From Patiria miniata (taxonomy: Eukaryota; Echinodermata; Asteroidea; Valvatida; Asterinidae), in assembly GCF_015706575.1 (NCBI RefSeq), contig NW_024037051.1, positions 17,441,153 through 17,505,152 of the forward strand: 64,000 nucleotides of DNA. Reading direction: 5' to 3'. A model generated the notes under the pieces. It was not told where the DNA came from and did not search any database. It saw only the letters and a program-made list of their open reading frames with translations. Both the position numbers and the translations under genes were made by a program. This document shows positions 49,901 to 61,900 of this stretch, in pieces (position 1 is the stretch's first letter; every line of letters begins with the position of its first letter).

Positions 49901-52900
49901 TTTTGCAGCTTGTAGAGCTATTCAGCAGCTTCCGAACAACGTCGAGTTTGTCTAGAATTTCCTATGTTAAGGTAGTTTTTGATCGAGACATAGAGAGGCG
50001 GTGTTGCATGGCGCTGACAGGCCTTGCTATGGCATGTACTGCACAAAAGGCAACTAGCGGGTGTGAGTGACTACATCTTGCATTTTCTCCACAATTCTTG
50101 GGTCTAAAGACTTGCTTGTTTTTGCAGCTTGTAGAGCTATTCAGCAGCTTCCGAACAACGTCGAGTTTGTCTAGAATTTCCTATGTTAAGGTAGTTTTTG
50201 ATCGAGACATAGAGAGGCGGTGTTGCATGGCGCTGACAGGCCTTGCTATGGCATGTACTGCACAAAAGGCAACTAGCGGGTGTGAGTGACTACATCTTGC
50301 ATTTTCTCCACAATTCTTGGGTCTAAAGACTTGCTTGTTTTTGCAGCTTGTAGAGCTATTCAGCAGCTTCCGAACAACGTCGAGTTTGTCTAGAATTTCC
50401 TATGTTAAGGTAGTTTTTGATCGAGACATAGAGAGGCGGTGTTGCATGGCGCTGACAGGCCTTGCTATGGCATGTACTGCACAAAAGGCAACTAGCGGGT
50501 GTGAGTGACTACATCTTGCATTTTCTCCACAATTCTTGGGTCTAAAGACTTGCTTGTTTTTGCAGCTTGTAGAGCTATTCAGCAGCTTCCGAACAACGTC
50601 GAGTTTGTCTAGAATTTCCTATGTTAAGGTAGTTTTTGATCGAGACATAGAGAGGCGGTGTTGCATGGCGCTGACAGGCCTTGCTATGGCATGTACTGCA
50701 CAAAAGGCAACTAGCGGGTGTGAGTGACTACATCTTGCATTTTCTCCACAATTCTTGGGTCTAAAGACTTGCTTGTTTTTGCAGCTTGTAGAGCTATTCA
50801 GCAGCTTCCGAACAACGTCGAGTTTGTCTAGAATTTCCTATGTTAAGGTAGTTTTTGATCGAGACATAGAGAGGCGGTGTTGCATGGCGCTGACAGGCCT
50901 TGCTATGGCATGTACTGCACAAAAGGCAACTAGCGGGTGTGAGTGACTACATCTTGCATTTTCTCCACAATTCTTGGGTCTAAAGACTTGCTTGTTTTTG
51001 CAGCTTGTAGAGCTATTCAGCAGCTTCCGAACAACGTCGAGTTTGTCTAGAATTTCCTATGTTAAGGTAGTTTTTGATCGAGACATAGAGAGGCGGTGTT
51101 GCATGGCGCTGACAGGCCTTGCTATGGCATGTACTGCACAAAAGGCAACTAGCGGGTGTGAGTGACTACATCTTGCATTTTCTCCACAATTCTTGGGTCT
51201 AAAGACTTGCTTGTTTTTGCAGCTTGTAGAGCTATTCAGCAGCTTCCGAACAACGTCGAGTTTGTCTAGAATTTCCTATGTTAAGGTAGTTTTTGATCGA
51301 GACATAGAGAGGCGGTGTTGCATGGCGCTGACAGGCCTTGCTATGGCATGTACTGCACAAAAGGCAACTAGCGGGTGTGAGTGACTACATCTTGCATTTT
51401 CTCCACAATTCTTGGGTCTAAAGACTTGCTTGTTTTTGCAGCTTGTAGAGCTATTCAGCAGCTTCCGAACAACGTCGAGTTTGTCTAGAATTTCCTATGT
51501 TAAGGTAGTTTTTGATCGAGACATAGAGAGGCGGTGTTGCATGGCGCTGACAGGCCTTGCTATGGCATGTACTGCACAAAAGGCAACTAGCGGGTGTGAG
51601 TGACTACATCTTGCATTTTCTCCACAATTCTTGGGTCTAAAGACTTGCTTGTTTTTGCAGCTTGTAGAGCTATTCAGCAGCTTCCGAACAACGTCGAGTT
51701 TGTCTAGAATTTCCTATGTTAAGGTAGTTTTTGATCGAGACATAGAGAGGCGGTGTTGCATGGCGCTGACAGGCCTTGCTATGGCATGTACTGCACAAAA
51801 GGCAACTAGCGGGTGTGAGTGACTACATCTTGCATTTTCTCCACAATTCTTGGGTCTAAAGACTTGCTTGTTTTTGCAGCTTGTAGAGCTATTCAGCAGC
51901 TTCCGAACAACGTCGAGTTTGTCTAGAATTTCCTATGTTAAGGTAGTTTTTGATCGAGACATAGAGAGGCGGTGTTGCATGGCGCTGACAGGCCTTGCTA
52001 TGGCATGTACTGCACAAAAGGCAACTAGCGGGTGTGAGTGACTACATCTTGCATTTTCTCCACAATTCTTGGGTCTAAAGACTTGCTTGTTTTTGCAGCT
52101 TGTAGAGCTATTCAGCAGCTTCCGAACAACGTCGAGTTTGTCTAGAATTTCCTATGTTAAGGTAGTTTTTGATCGAGACATAGAGAGGCGGTGTTGCATG
52201 GCGCTGACAGGCCTTGCTATGGCATGTACTGCACAAAAGGCAACTAGCGGGTGTGAGTGACTACATCTTGCATTTTCTCCACAATTCTTGGGTCTAAAGA
52301 CTTGCTTGTTTTTGCAGCTTGTAGAGCTATTCAGCAGCTTCCGAACAACGTCGAGTTTGTCTAGAATTTCCTATGTTAAGGTAGTTTTTGATCGAGACAT
52401 AGAGAGGCGGTGTTGCATGGCGCTGACAGGCCTTGCTATGGCATGTACTGCACAAAAGGCAACTAGCGGGTGTGAGTGACTACATCTTGCATTTTCTCCA
52501 CAATTCTTGGGTCTAAAGACTTGCTTGTTTTTGCAGCTTGTAGAGCTATTCAGCAGCTTCCGAACAACGTCGAGTTTGTCTAGAATTTCCTATGTTAAGG
52601 TAGTTTTTGATCGAGACATAGAGAGGCGGTGTTGCATGGCGCTGACAGGCCTTGCTATGGCATGTACTGCACAAAAGGCAACTAGCGGGTGTGAGTGACT
52701 ACATCTTGCATTTTCTCCACAATTCTTGGGTCTAAAGACTTGCTTGTTTTTGCAGCTTGTAGAGCTATTCAGCAGCTTCCGAACAACGTCGAGTTTGTCT
52801 AGAATTTCCTATGTTAAGGTAGTTTTTGATCGAGACATAGAGAGGCGGTGTTGCATGGCGCTGACAGGCCTTGCTATGGCATGTACTGCACAAAAGGCAA

Positions 52901-55900
52901 CTAGCGGGTGTGAGTGACTACATCTTGCATTTTCTCCACAATTCTTGGGTCTAAAGACTTGCTTGTTTTTGCAGCTTGTAGAGCTATTCAGCAGCTTCCG
53001 AACAACGTCGAGTTTGTCTAGAATTTCCTATGTTAAGGTAGTTTTTGATCGAGACATAGAGAGGCGGTGTTGCATGGCGCTGACAGGCCTTGCTATGGCA
53101 TGTACTGCACAAAAGGCAACTAGCGGGTGTGAGTGACTACATCTTGCATTTTCTCCACAATTCTTGGGTCTAAAGACTTGCTTGTTTTTGCAGCTTGTAG
53201 AGCTATTCAGCAGCTTCCGAACAACGTCGAGTTTGTCTAGAATTTCCTATGTTAAGGTAGTTTTTGATCGAGACATAGAGAGGCGGTGTTGCATGGCGCT
53301 GACAGGCCTTGCTATGGCATGTACTGCACAAAAGGCAACTAGCGGGTGTGAGTGACTACATCTTGCATTTTCTCCACAATTCTTGGGTCTAAAGACTTGC
53401 TTGTTTTTGCAGCTTGTAGAGCTATTCAGCAGCTTCCGAACAACGTCGAGTTTGTCTAGAATTTCCTATGTTAAGGTAGTTTTTGATCGAGACATAGAGA
53501 GGCGGTGTTGCATGGCGCTGACAGGCCTTGCTATGGCATGTACTGCACAAAAGGCAACTAGCGGGTGTGAGTGACTACATCTTGCATTTTCTCCACAATT
53601 CTTGGGTCTAAAGACTTGCTTGTTTTTGCAGCTTGTAGAGCTATTCAGCAGCTTCCGAACAACGTCGAGTTTGTCTAGAATTTCCTATGTTAAGGTAGTT
53701 TTTGATCGAGACATAGAGAGGCGGTGTTGCATGGCGCTGACAGGCCTTGCTATGGCATGTACTGCACAAAAGGCAACTAGCGGGTGTGAGTGACTACATC
53801 TTGCATTTTCTCCACAATTCTTGGGTCTAAAGACTTGCTTGTTTTTGCAGCTTGTAGAGCTATTCAGCAGCTTCCGAACAACGTCGAGTTTGTCTAGAAT
53901 TTCCTATGTTAAGGTAGTTTTTGATCGAGACATAGAGAGGCGGTGTTGCATGGCGCTGACAGGCCTTGCTATGGCATGTACTGCACAAAAGGCAACTAGC
54001 GGGTGTGAGTGACTACATCTTGCATTTTCTCCACAATTCTTGGGTCTAAAGACTTGCTTGTTTTTGCAGCTTGTAGAGCTATTCAGCAGCTTCCGAACAA
54101 CGTCGAGTTTGTCTAGAATTTCCTATGTTAAGGTAGTTTTTGATCGAGACATAGAGAGGCGGTGTTGCATGGCGCTGACAGGCCTTGCTATGGCATGTAC
54201 TGCACAAAAGGCAACTAGCGGGTGTGAGTGACTACATCTTGCATTTTCTCCACAATTCTTGGGTCTAAAGACTTGCTTGTTTTTGCAGCTTGTAGAGCTA
54301 TTCAGCAGCTTCCGAACAACGTCGAGTTTGTCTAGAATTTCCTATGTTAAGGTAGTTTTTGATCGAGACATAGAGAGGCGGTGTTGCATGGCGCTGACAG
54401 GCCTTGCTATGGCATGTACTGCACAAAAGGCAACTAGCGGGTGTGAGTGACTACATCTTGCATTTTCTCCACAATTCTTGGGTCTAAAGACTTGCTTGTT
54501 TTTGCAGCTTGTAGAGCTATTCAGCAGCTTCCGAACAACGTCGAGTTTGTCTAGAATTTCCTATGTTAAGGTAGTTTTTGATCGAGACATAGAGAGGCGG
54601 TGTTGCATGGCGCTGACAGGCCTTGCTATGGCATGTACTGCACAAAAGGCAACTAGCGGGTGTGAGTGACTACATCTTGCATTTTCTCCACAATTCTTGG
54701 GTCTAAAGACTTGCTTGTTTTTGCAGCTTGTAGAGCTATTCAGCAGCTTCCGAACAACGTCGAGTTTGTCTAGAATTTCCTATGTTAAGGTAGTTTTTGA
54801 TCGAGACATAGAGAGGCGGTGTTGCATGGCGCTGACAGGCCTTGCTATGGCATGTACTGCACAAAAGGCAACTAGCGGGTGTGAGTGACTACATCTTGCA
54901 TTTTCTCCACAATTCTTGGGTCTAAAGACTTGCTTGTTTTTGCAGCTTGTAGAGCTATTCAGCAGCTTCCGAACAACGTCGAGTTTGTCTAGAATTTCCT
55001 ATGTTAAGGTAGTTTTTGATCGAGACATAGAGAGGCGGTGTTGCATGGCGCTGACAGGCCTTGCTATGGCATGTACTGCACAAAAGGCAACTAGCGGGTG
55101 TGAGTGACTACATCTTGCATTTTCTCCACAATTCTTGGGTCTAAAGACTTGCTTGTTTTTGCAGCTTGTAGAGCTATTCAGCAGCTTCCGAACAACGTCG
55201 AGTTTGTCTAGAATTTCCTATGTTAAGGTAGTTTTTGATCGAGACATAGAGAGGCGGTGTTGCATGGCGCTGACAGGCCTTGCTATGGCATGTACTGCAC
55301 AAAAGGCAACTAGCGGGTGTGAGTGACTACATCTTGCATTTTCTCCACAATTCTTGGGTCTAAAGACTTGCTTGTTTTTGCAGCTTGTAGAGCTATTCAG
55401 CAGCTTCCGAACAACGTCGAGTTTGTCTAGAATTTCCTATGTTAAGGTAGTTTTTGATCGAGACATAGAGAGGCGGTGTTGCATGGCGCTGACAGGCCTT
55501 GCTATGGCATGTACTGCACAAAAGGCAACTAGCGGGTGTGAGTGACTACATCTTGCATTTTCTCCACAATTCTTGGGTCTAAAGACTTGCTTGTTTTTGC
55601 AGCTTGTAGAGCTATTCAGCAGCTTCCGAACAACGTCGAGTTTGTCTAGAATTTCCTATGTTAAGGTAGTTTTTGATCGAGACATAGAGAGGCGGTGTTG
55701 CATGGCGCTGACAGGCCTTGCTATGGCATGTACTGCACAAAAGGCAACTAGCGGGTGTGAGTGACTACATCTTGCATTTTCTCCACAATTCTTGGGTCTA
55801 AAGACTTGCTTGTTTTTGCAGCTTGTAGAGCTATTCAGCAGCTTCCGAACAACGTCGAGTTTGTCTAGAATTTCCTATGTTAAGGTAGTTTTTGATCGAG

Positions 55901-58900
55901 ACATAGAGAGGCGGTGTTGCATGGCGCTGACAGGCCTTGCTATGGCATGTACTGCACAAAAGGCAACTAGCGGGTGTGAGTGACTACATCTTGCATTTTC
56001 TCCACAATTCTTGGGTCTAAAGACTTGCTTGTTTTTGCAGCTTGTAGAGCTATTCAGCAGCTTCCGAACAACGTCGAGTTTGTCTAGAATTTCCTATGTT
56101 AAGGTAGTTTTTGATCGAGACATAGAGAGGCGGTGTTGCATGGCGCTGACAGGCCTTGCTATGGCATGTACTGCACAAAAGGCAACTAGCGGGTGTGAGT
56201 GACTACATCTTGCATTTTCTCCACAATTCTTGGGTCTAAAGACTTGCTTGTTTTTGCAGCTTGTAGAGCTATTCAGCAGCTTCCGAACAACGTCGAGTTT
56301 GTCTAGAATTTCCTATGTTAAGGTAGTTTTTGATCGAGACATAGAGAGGCGGTGTTGCATGGCGCTGACAGGCCTTGCTATGGCATGTACTGCACAAAAG
56401 GCAACTAGCGGGTGTGAGTGACTACATCTTGCATTTTCTCCACAATTCTTGGGTCTAAAGACTTGCTTGTTTTTGCAGCTTGTAGAGCTATTCAGCAGCT
56501 TCCGAACAACGTCGAGTTTGTCTAGAATTTCCTATGTTAAGGTAGTTTTTGATCGAGACATAGAGAGGCGGTGTTGCATGGCGCTGACAGGCCTTGCTAT
56601 GGCATGTACTGCACAAAAGGCAACTAGCGGGTGTGAGTGACTACATCTTGCATTTTCTCCACAATTCTTGGGTCTAAAGACTTGCTTGTTTTTGCAGCTT
56701 GTAGAGCTATTCAGCAGCTTCCGAACAACGTCGAGTTTGTCTAGAATTTCCTATGTTAAGGTAGTTTTTGATCGAGACATAGAGAGGCGGTGTTGCATGG
56801 CGCTGACAGGCCTTGCTATGGCATGTACTGCACAAAAGGCAACTAGCGGGTGTGAGTGACTACATCTTGCATTTTCTCCACAATTCTTGGGTCTAAAGAC
56901 TTGCTTGTTTTTGCAGCTTGTAGAGCTATTCAGCAGCTTCCGAACAACGTCGAGTTTGTCTAGAATTTCCTATGTTAAGGTAGTTTTTGATCGAGACATA
57001 GAGAGGCGGTGTTGCATGGCGCTGACAGGCCTTGCTATGGCATGTACTGCACAAAAGGCAACTAGCGGGTGTGAGTGACTACATCTTGCATTTTCTCCAC
57101 AATTCTTGGGTCTAAAGACTTGCTTGTTTTTGCAGCTTGTAGAGCTATTCAGCAGCTTCCGAACAACGTCGAGTTTGTCTAGAATTTCCTATGTTAAGGT
57201 AGTTTTTGATCGAGACATAGAGAGGCGGTGTTGCATGGCGCTGACAGGCCTTGCTATGGCATGTACTGCACAAAAGGCAACTAGCGGGTGTGAGTGACTA
57301 CATCTTGCATTTTCTCCACAATTCTTGGGTCTAAAGACTTGCTTGTTTTTGCAGCTTGTAGAGCTATTCAGCAGCTTCCGAACAACGTCGAGTTTGTCTA
57401 GAATTTCCTATGTTAAGGTAGTTTTTGATCGAGACATAGAGAGGCGGTGTTGCATGGCGCTGACAGGCCTTGCTATGGCATGTACTGCACAAAAGGCAAC
57501 TAGCGGGTGTGAGTGACTACATCTTGCATTTTCTCCACAATTCTTGGGTCTAAAGACTTGCTTGTTTTTGCAGCTTGTAGAGCTATTCAGCAGCTTCCGA
57601 ACAACGTCGAGTTTGTCTAGAATTTCCTATGTTAAGGTAGTTTTTGATCGAGACATAGAGAGGCGGTGTTGCATGGCGCTGACAGGCCTTGCTATGGCAT
57701 GTACTGCACAAAAGGCAACTAGCGGGTGTGAGTGACTACATCTTGCATTTTCTCCACAATTCTTGGGTCTAAAGACTTGCTTGTTTTTGCAGCTTGTAGA
57801 GCTATTCAGCAGCTTCCGAACAACGTCGAGTTTGTCTAGAATTTCCTATGTTAAGGTAGTTTTTGATCGAGACATAGAGAGGCGGTGTTGCATGGCGCTG
57901 ACAGGCCTTGCTATGGCATGTACTGCACAAAAGGCAACTAGCGGGTGTGAGTGACTACATCTTGCATTTTCTCCACAATTCTTGGGTCTAAAGACTTGCT
58001 TGTTTTTGCAGCTTGTAGAGCTATTCAGCAGCTTCCGAACAACGTCGAGTTTGTCTAGAATTTCCTATGTTAAGGTAGTTTTTGATCGAGACATAGAGAG
58101 GCGGTGTTGCATGGCGCTGACAGGCCTTGCTATGGCATGTACTGCACAAAAGGCAACTAGCGGGTGTGAGTGACTACATCTTGCATTTTCTCCACAATTC
58201 TTGGGTCTAAAGACTTGCTTGTTTTTGCAGCTTGTAGAGCTATTCAGCAGCTTCCGAACAACGTCGAGTTTGTCTAGAATTTCCTATGTTAAGGTAGTTT
58301 TTGATCGAGACATAGAGAGGCGGTGTTGCATGGCGCTGACAGGCCTTGCTATGGCATGTACTGCACAAAAGGCAACTAGCGGGTGTGAGTGACTACATCT
58401 TGCATTTTCTCCACAATTCTTGGGTCTAAAGACTTGCTTGTTTTTGCAGCTTGTAGAGCTATTCAGCAGCTTCCGAACAACGTCGAGTTTGTCTAGAATT
58501 TCCTATGTTAAGGTAGTTTTTGATCGAGACATAGAGAGGCGGTGTTGCATGGCGCTGACAGGCCTTGCTATGGCATGTACTGCACAAAAGGCAACTAGCG
58601 GGTGTGAGTGACTACATCTTGCATTTTCTCCACAATTCTTGGGTCTAAAGACTTGCTTGTTTTTGCAGCTTGTAGAGCTATTCAGCAGCTTCCGAACAAC
58701 GTCGAGTTTGTCTAGAATTTCCTATGTTAAGGTAGTTTTTGATCGAGACATAGAGAGGCGGTGTTGCATGGCGCTGACAGGCCTTGCTATGGCATGTACT
58801 GCACAAAAGGCAACTAGCGGGTGTGAGTGACTACATCTTGCATTTTCTCCACAATTCTTGGGTCTAAAGACTTGCTTGTTTTTGCAGCTTGTAGAGCTAT

Positions 58901-61900
58901 TCAGCAGCTTCCGAACAACGTCGAGTTTGTCTAGAATTTCCTATGTTAAGGTAGTTTTTGATCGAGACATAGAGAGGCGGTGTTGCATGGCGCTGACAGG
59001 CCTTGCTATGGCATGTACTGCACAAAAGGCAACTAGCGGGTGTGAGTGACTACATCTTGCATTTTCTCCACAATTCTTGGGTCTAAAGACTTGCTTGTTT
59101 TTGCAGCTTGTAGAGCTATTCAGCAGCTTCCGAACAACGTCGAGTTTGTCTAGAATTTCCTATGTTAAGGTAGTTTTTGATCGAGACATAGAGAGGCGGT
59201 GTTGCATGGCGCTGACAGGCCTTGCTATGGCATGTACTGCACAAAAGGCAACTAGCGGGTGTGAGTGACTACATCTTGCATTTTCTCCACAATTCTTGGG
59301 TCTAAAGACTTGCTTGTTTTTGCAGCTTGTAGAGCTATTCAGCAGCTTCCGAACAACGTCGAGTTTGTCTAGAATTTCCTATGTTAAGGTAGTTTTTGAT
59401 CGAGACATAGAGAGGCGGTGTTGCATGGCGCTGACAGGCCTTGCTATGGCATGTACTGCACAAAAGGCAACTAGCGGGTGTGAGTGACTACATCTTGCAT
59501 TTTCTCCACAATTCTTGGGTCTAAAGACTTGCTTGTTTTTGCAGCTTGTAGAGCTATTCAGCAGCTTCCGAACAACGTCGAGTTTGTCTAGAATTTCCTA
59601 TGTTAAGGTAGTTTTTGATCGAGACATAGAGAGGCGGTGTTGCATGGCGCTGACAGGCCTTGCTATGGCATGTACTGCACAAAAGGCAACTAGCGGGTGT
59701 GAGTGACTACATCTTGCATTTTCTCCACAATTCTTGGGTCTAAAGACTTGCTTGTTTTTGCAGCTTGTAGAGCTATTCAGCAGCTTCCGAACAACGTCGA
59801 GTTTGTCTAGAATTTCCTATGTTAAGGTAGTTTTTGATCGAGACATAGAGAGGCGGTGTTGCATGGCGCTGACAGGCCTTGCTATGGCATGTACTGCACA
59901 AAAGGCAACTAGCGGGTGTGAGTGACTACATCTTGCATTTTCTCCACAATTCTTGGGTCTAAAGACTTGCTTGTTTTTGCAGCTTGTAGAGCTATTCAGC
60001 AGCTTCCGAACAACGTCGAGTTTGTCTAGAATTTCCTATGTTAAGGTAGTTTTTGATCGAGACATAGAGAGGCGGTGTTGCATGGCGCTGACAGGCCTTG
60101 CTATGGCATGTACTGCACAAAAGGCAACTAGCGGGTGTGAGTGACTACATCTTGCATTTTCTCCACAATTCTTGGGTCTAAAGACTTGCTTGTTTTTGCA
60201 GCTTGTAGAGCTATTCAGCAGCTTCCGAACAACGTCGAGTTTGTCTAGAATTTCCTATGTTAAGGTAGTTTTTGATCGAGACATAGAGAGGCGGTGTTGC
60301 ATGGCGCTGACAGGCCTTGCTATGGCATGTACTGCACAAAAGGCAACTAGCGGGTGTGAGTGACTACATCTTGCATTTTCTCCACAATTCTTGGGTCTAA
60401 AGACTTGCTTGTTTTTGCAGCTTGTAGAGCTATTCAGCAGCTTCCGAACAACGTCGAGTTTGTCTAGAATTTCCTATGTTAAGGTAGTTTTTGATCGAGA
60501 CATAGAGAGGCGGTGTTGCATGGCGCTGACAGGCCTTGCTATGGCATGTACTGCACAAAAGGCAACTAGCGGGTGTGAGTGACTACATCTTGCATTTTCT
60601 CCACAATTCTTGGGTCTAAAGACTTGCTTGTTTTTGCAGCTTGTAGAGCTATTCAGCAGCTTCCGAACAACGTCGAGTTTGTCTAGAATTTCCTATGTTA
60701 AGGTAGTTTTTGATCGAGACATAGAGAGGCGGTGTTGCATGGCGCTGACAGGCCTTGCTATGGCATGTACTGCACAAAAGGCAACTAGCGGGTGTGAGTG
60801 ACTACATCTTGCATTTTCTCCACAATTCTTGGGTCTAAAGACTTGCTTGTTTTTGCAGCTTGTAGAGCTATTCAGCAGCTTCCGAACAACGTCGAGTTTG
60901 TCTAGAATTTCCTATGTTAAGGTAGTTTTTGATCGAGACATAGAGAGGCGGTGTTGCATGGCGCTGACAGGCCTTGCTATGGCATGTACTGCACAAAAGG
61001 CAACTAGCGGGTGTGAGTGACTACATCTTGCATTTTCTCCACAATTCTTGGGTCTAAAGACTTGCTTGTTTTTGCAGCTTGTAGAGCTATTCAGCAGCTT
61101 CCGAACAACGTCGAGTTTGTCTAGAATTTCCTATGTTAAGGTAGTTTTTGATCGAGACATAGAGAGGCGGTGTTGCATGGCGCTGACAGGCCTTGCTATG
61201 GCATGTACTGCACAAAAGGCAACTAGCGGGTGTGAGTGACTACATCTTGCATTTTCTCCACAATTCTTGGGTCTAAAGACTTGCTTGTTTTTGCAGCTTG
61301 TAGAGCTATTCAGCAGCTTCCGAACAACGTCGAGTTTGTCTAGAATTTCCTATGTTAAGGTAGTTTTTGATCGAGACATAGAGAGGCGGTGTTGCATGGC
61401 GCTGACAGGCCTTGCTATGGCATGTACTGCACAAAAGGCAACTAGCGGGTGTGAGTGACTACATCTTGCATTTTCTCCACAATTCTTGGGTCTAAAGACT
61501 TGCTTGTTTTTGCAGCTTGTAGAGCTATTCAGCAGCTTCCGAACAACGTCGAGTTTGTCTAGAATTTCCTATGTTAAGGTAGTTTTTGATCGAGACATAG
61601 AGAGGCGGTGTTGCATGGCGCTGACAGGCCTTGCTATGGCATGTACTGCACAAAAGGCAACTAGCGGGTGTGAGTGACTACATCTTGCATTTTCTCCACA
61701 ATTCTTGGGTCTAAAGACTTGCTTGTTTTTGCAGCTTGTAGAGCTATTCAGCAGCTTCCGAACAACGTCGAGTTTGTCTAGAATTTCCTATGTTAAGGTA
61801 GTTTTTGATCGAGACATAGAGAGGCGGTGTTGCATGGCGCTGACAGGCCTTGCTATGGCATGTACTGCACAAAAGGCAACTAGCGGGTGTGAGTGACTAC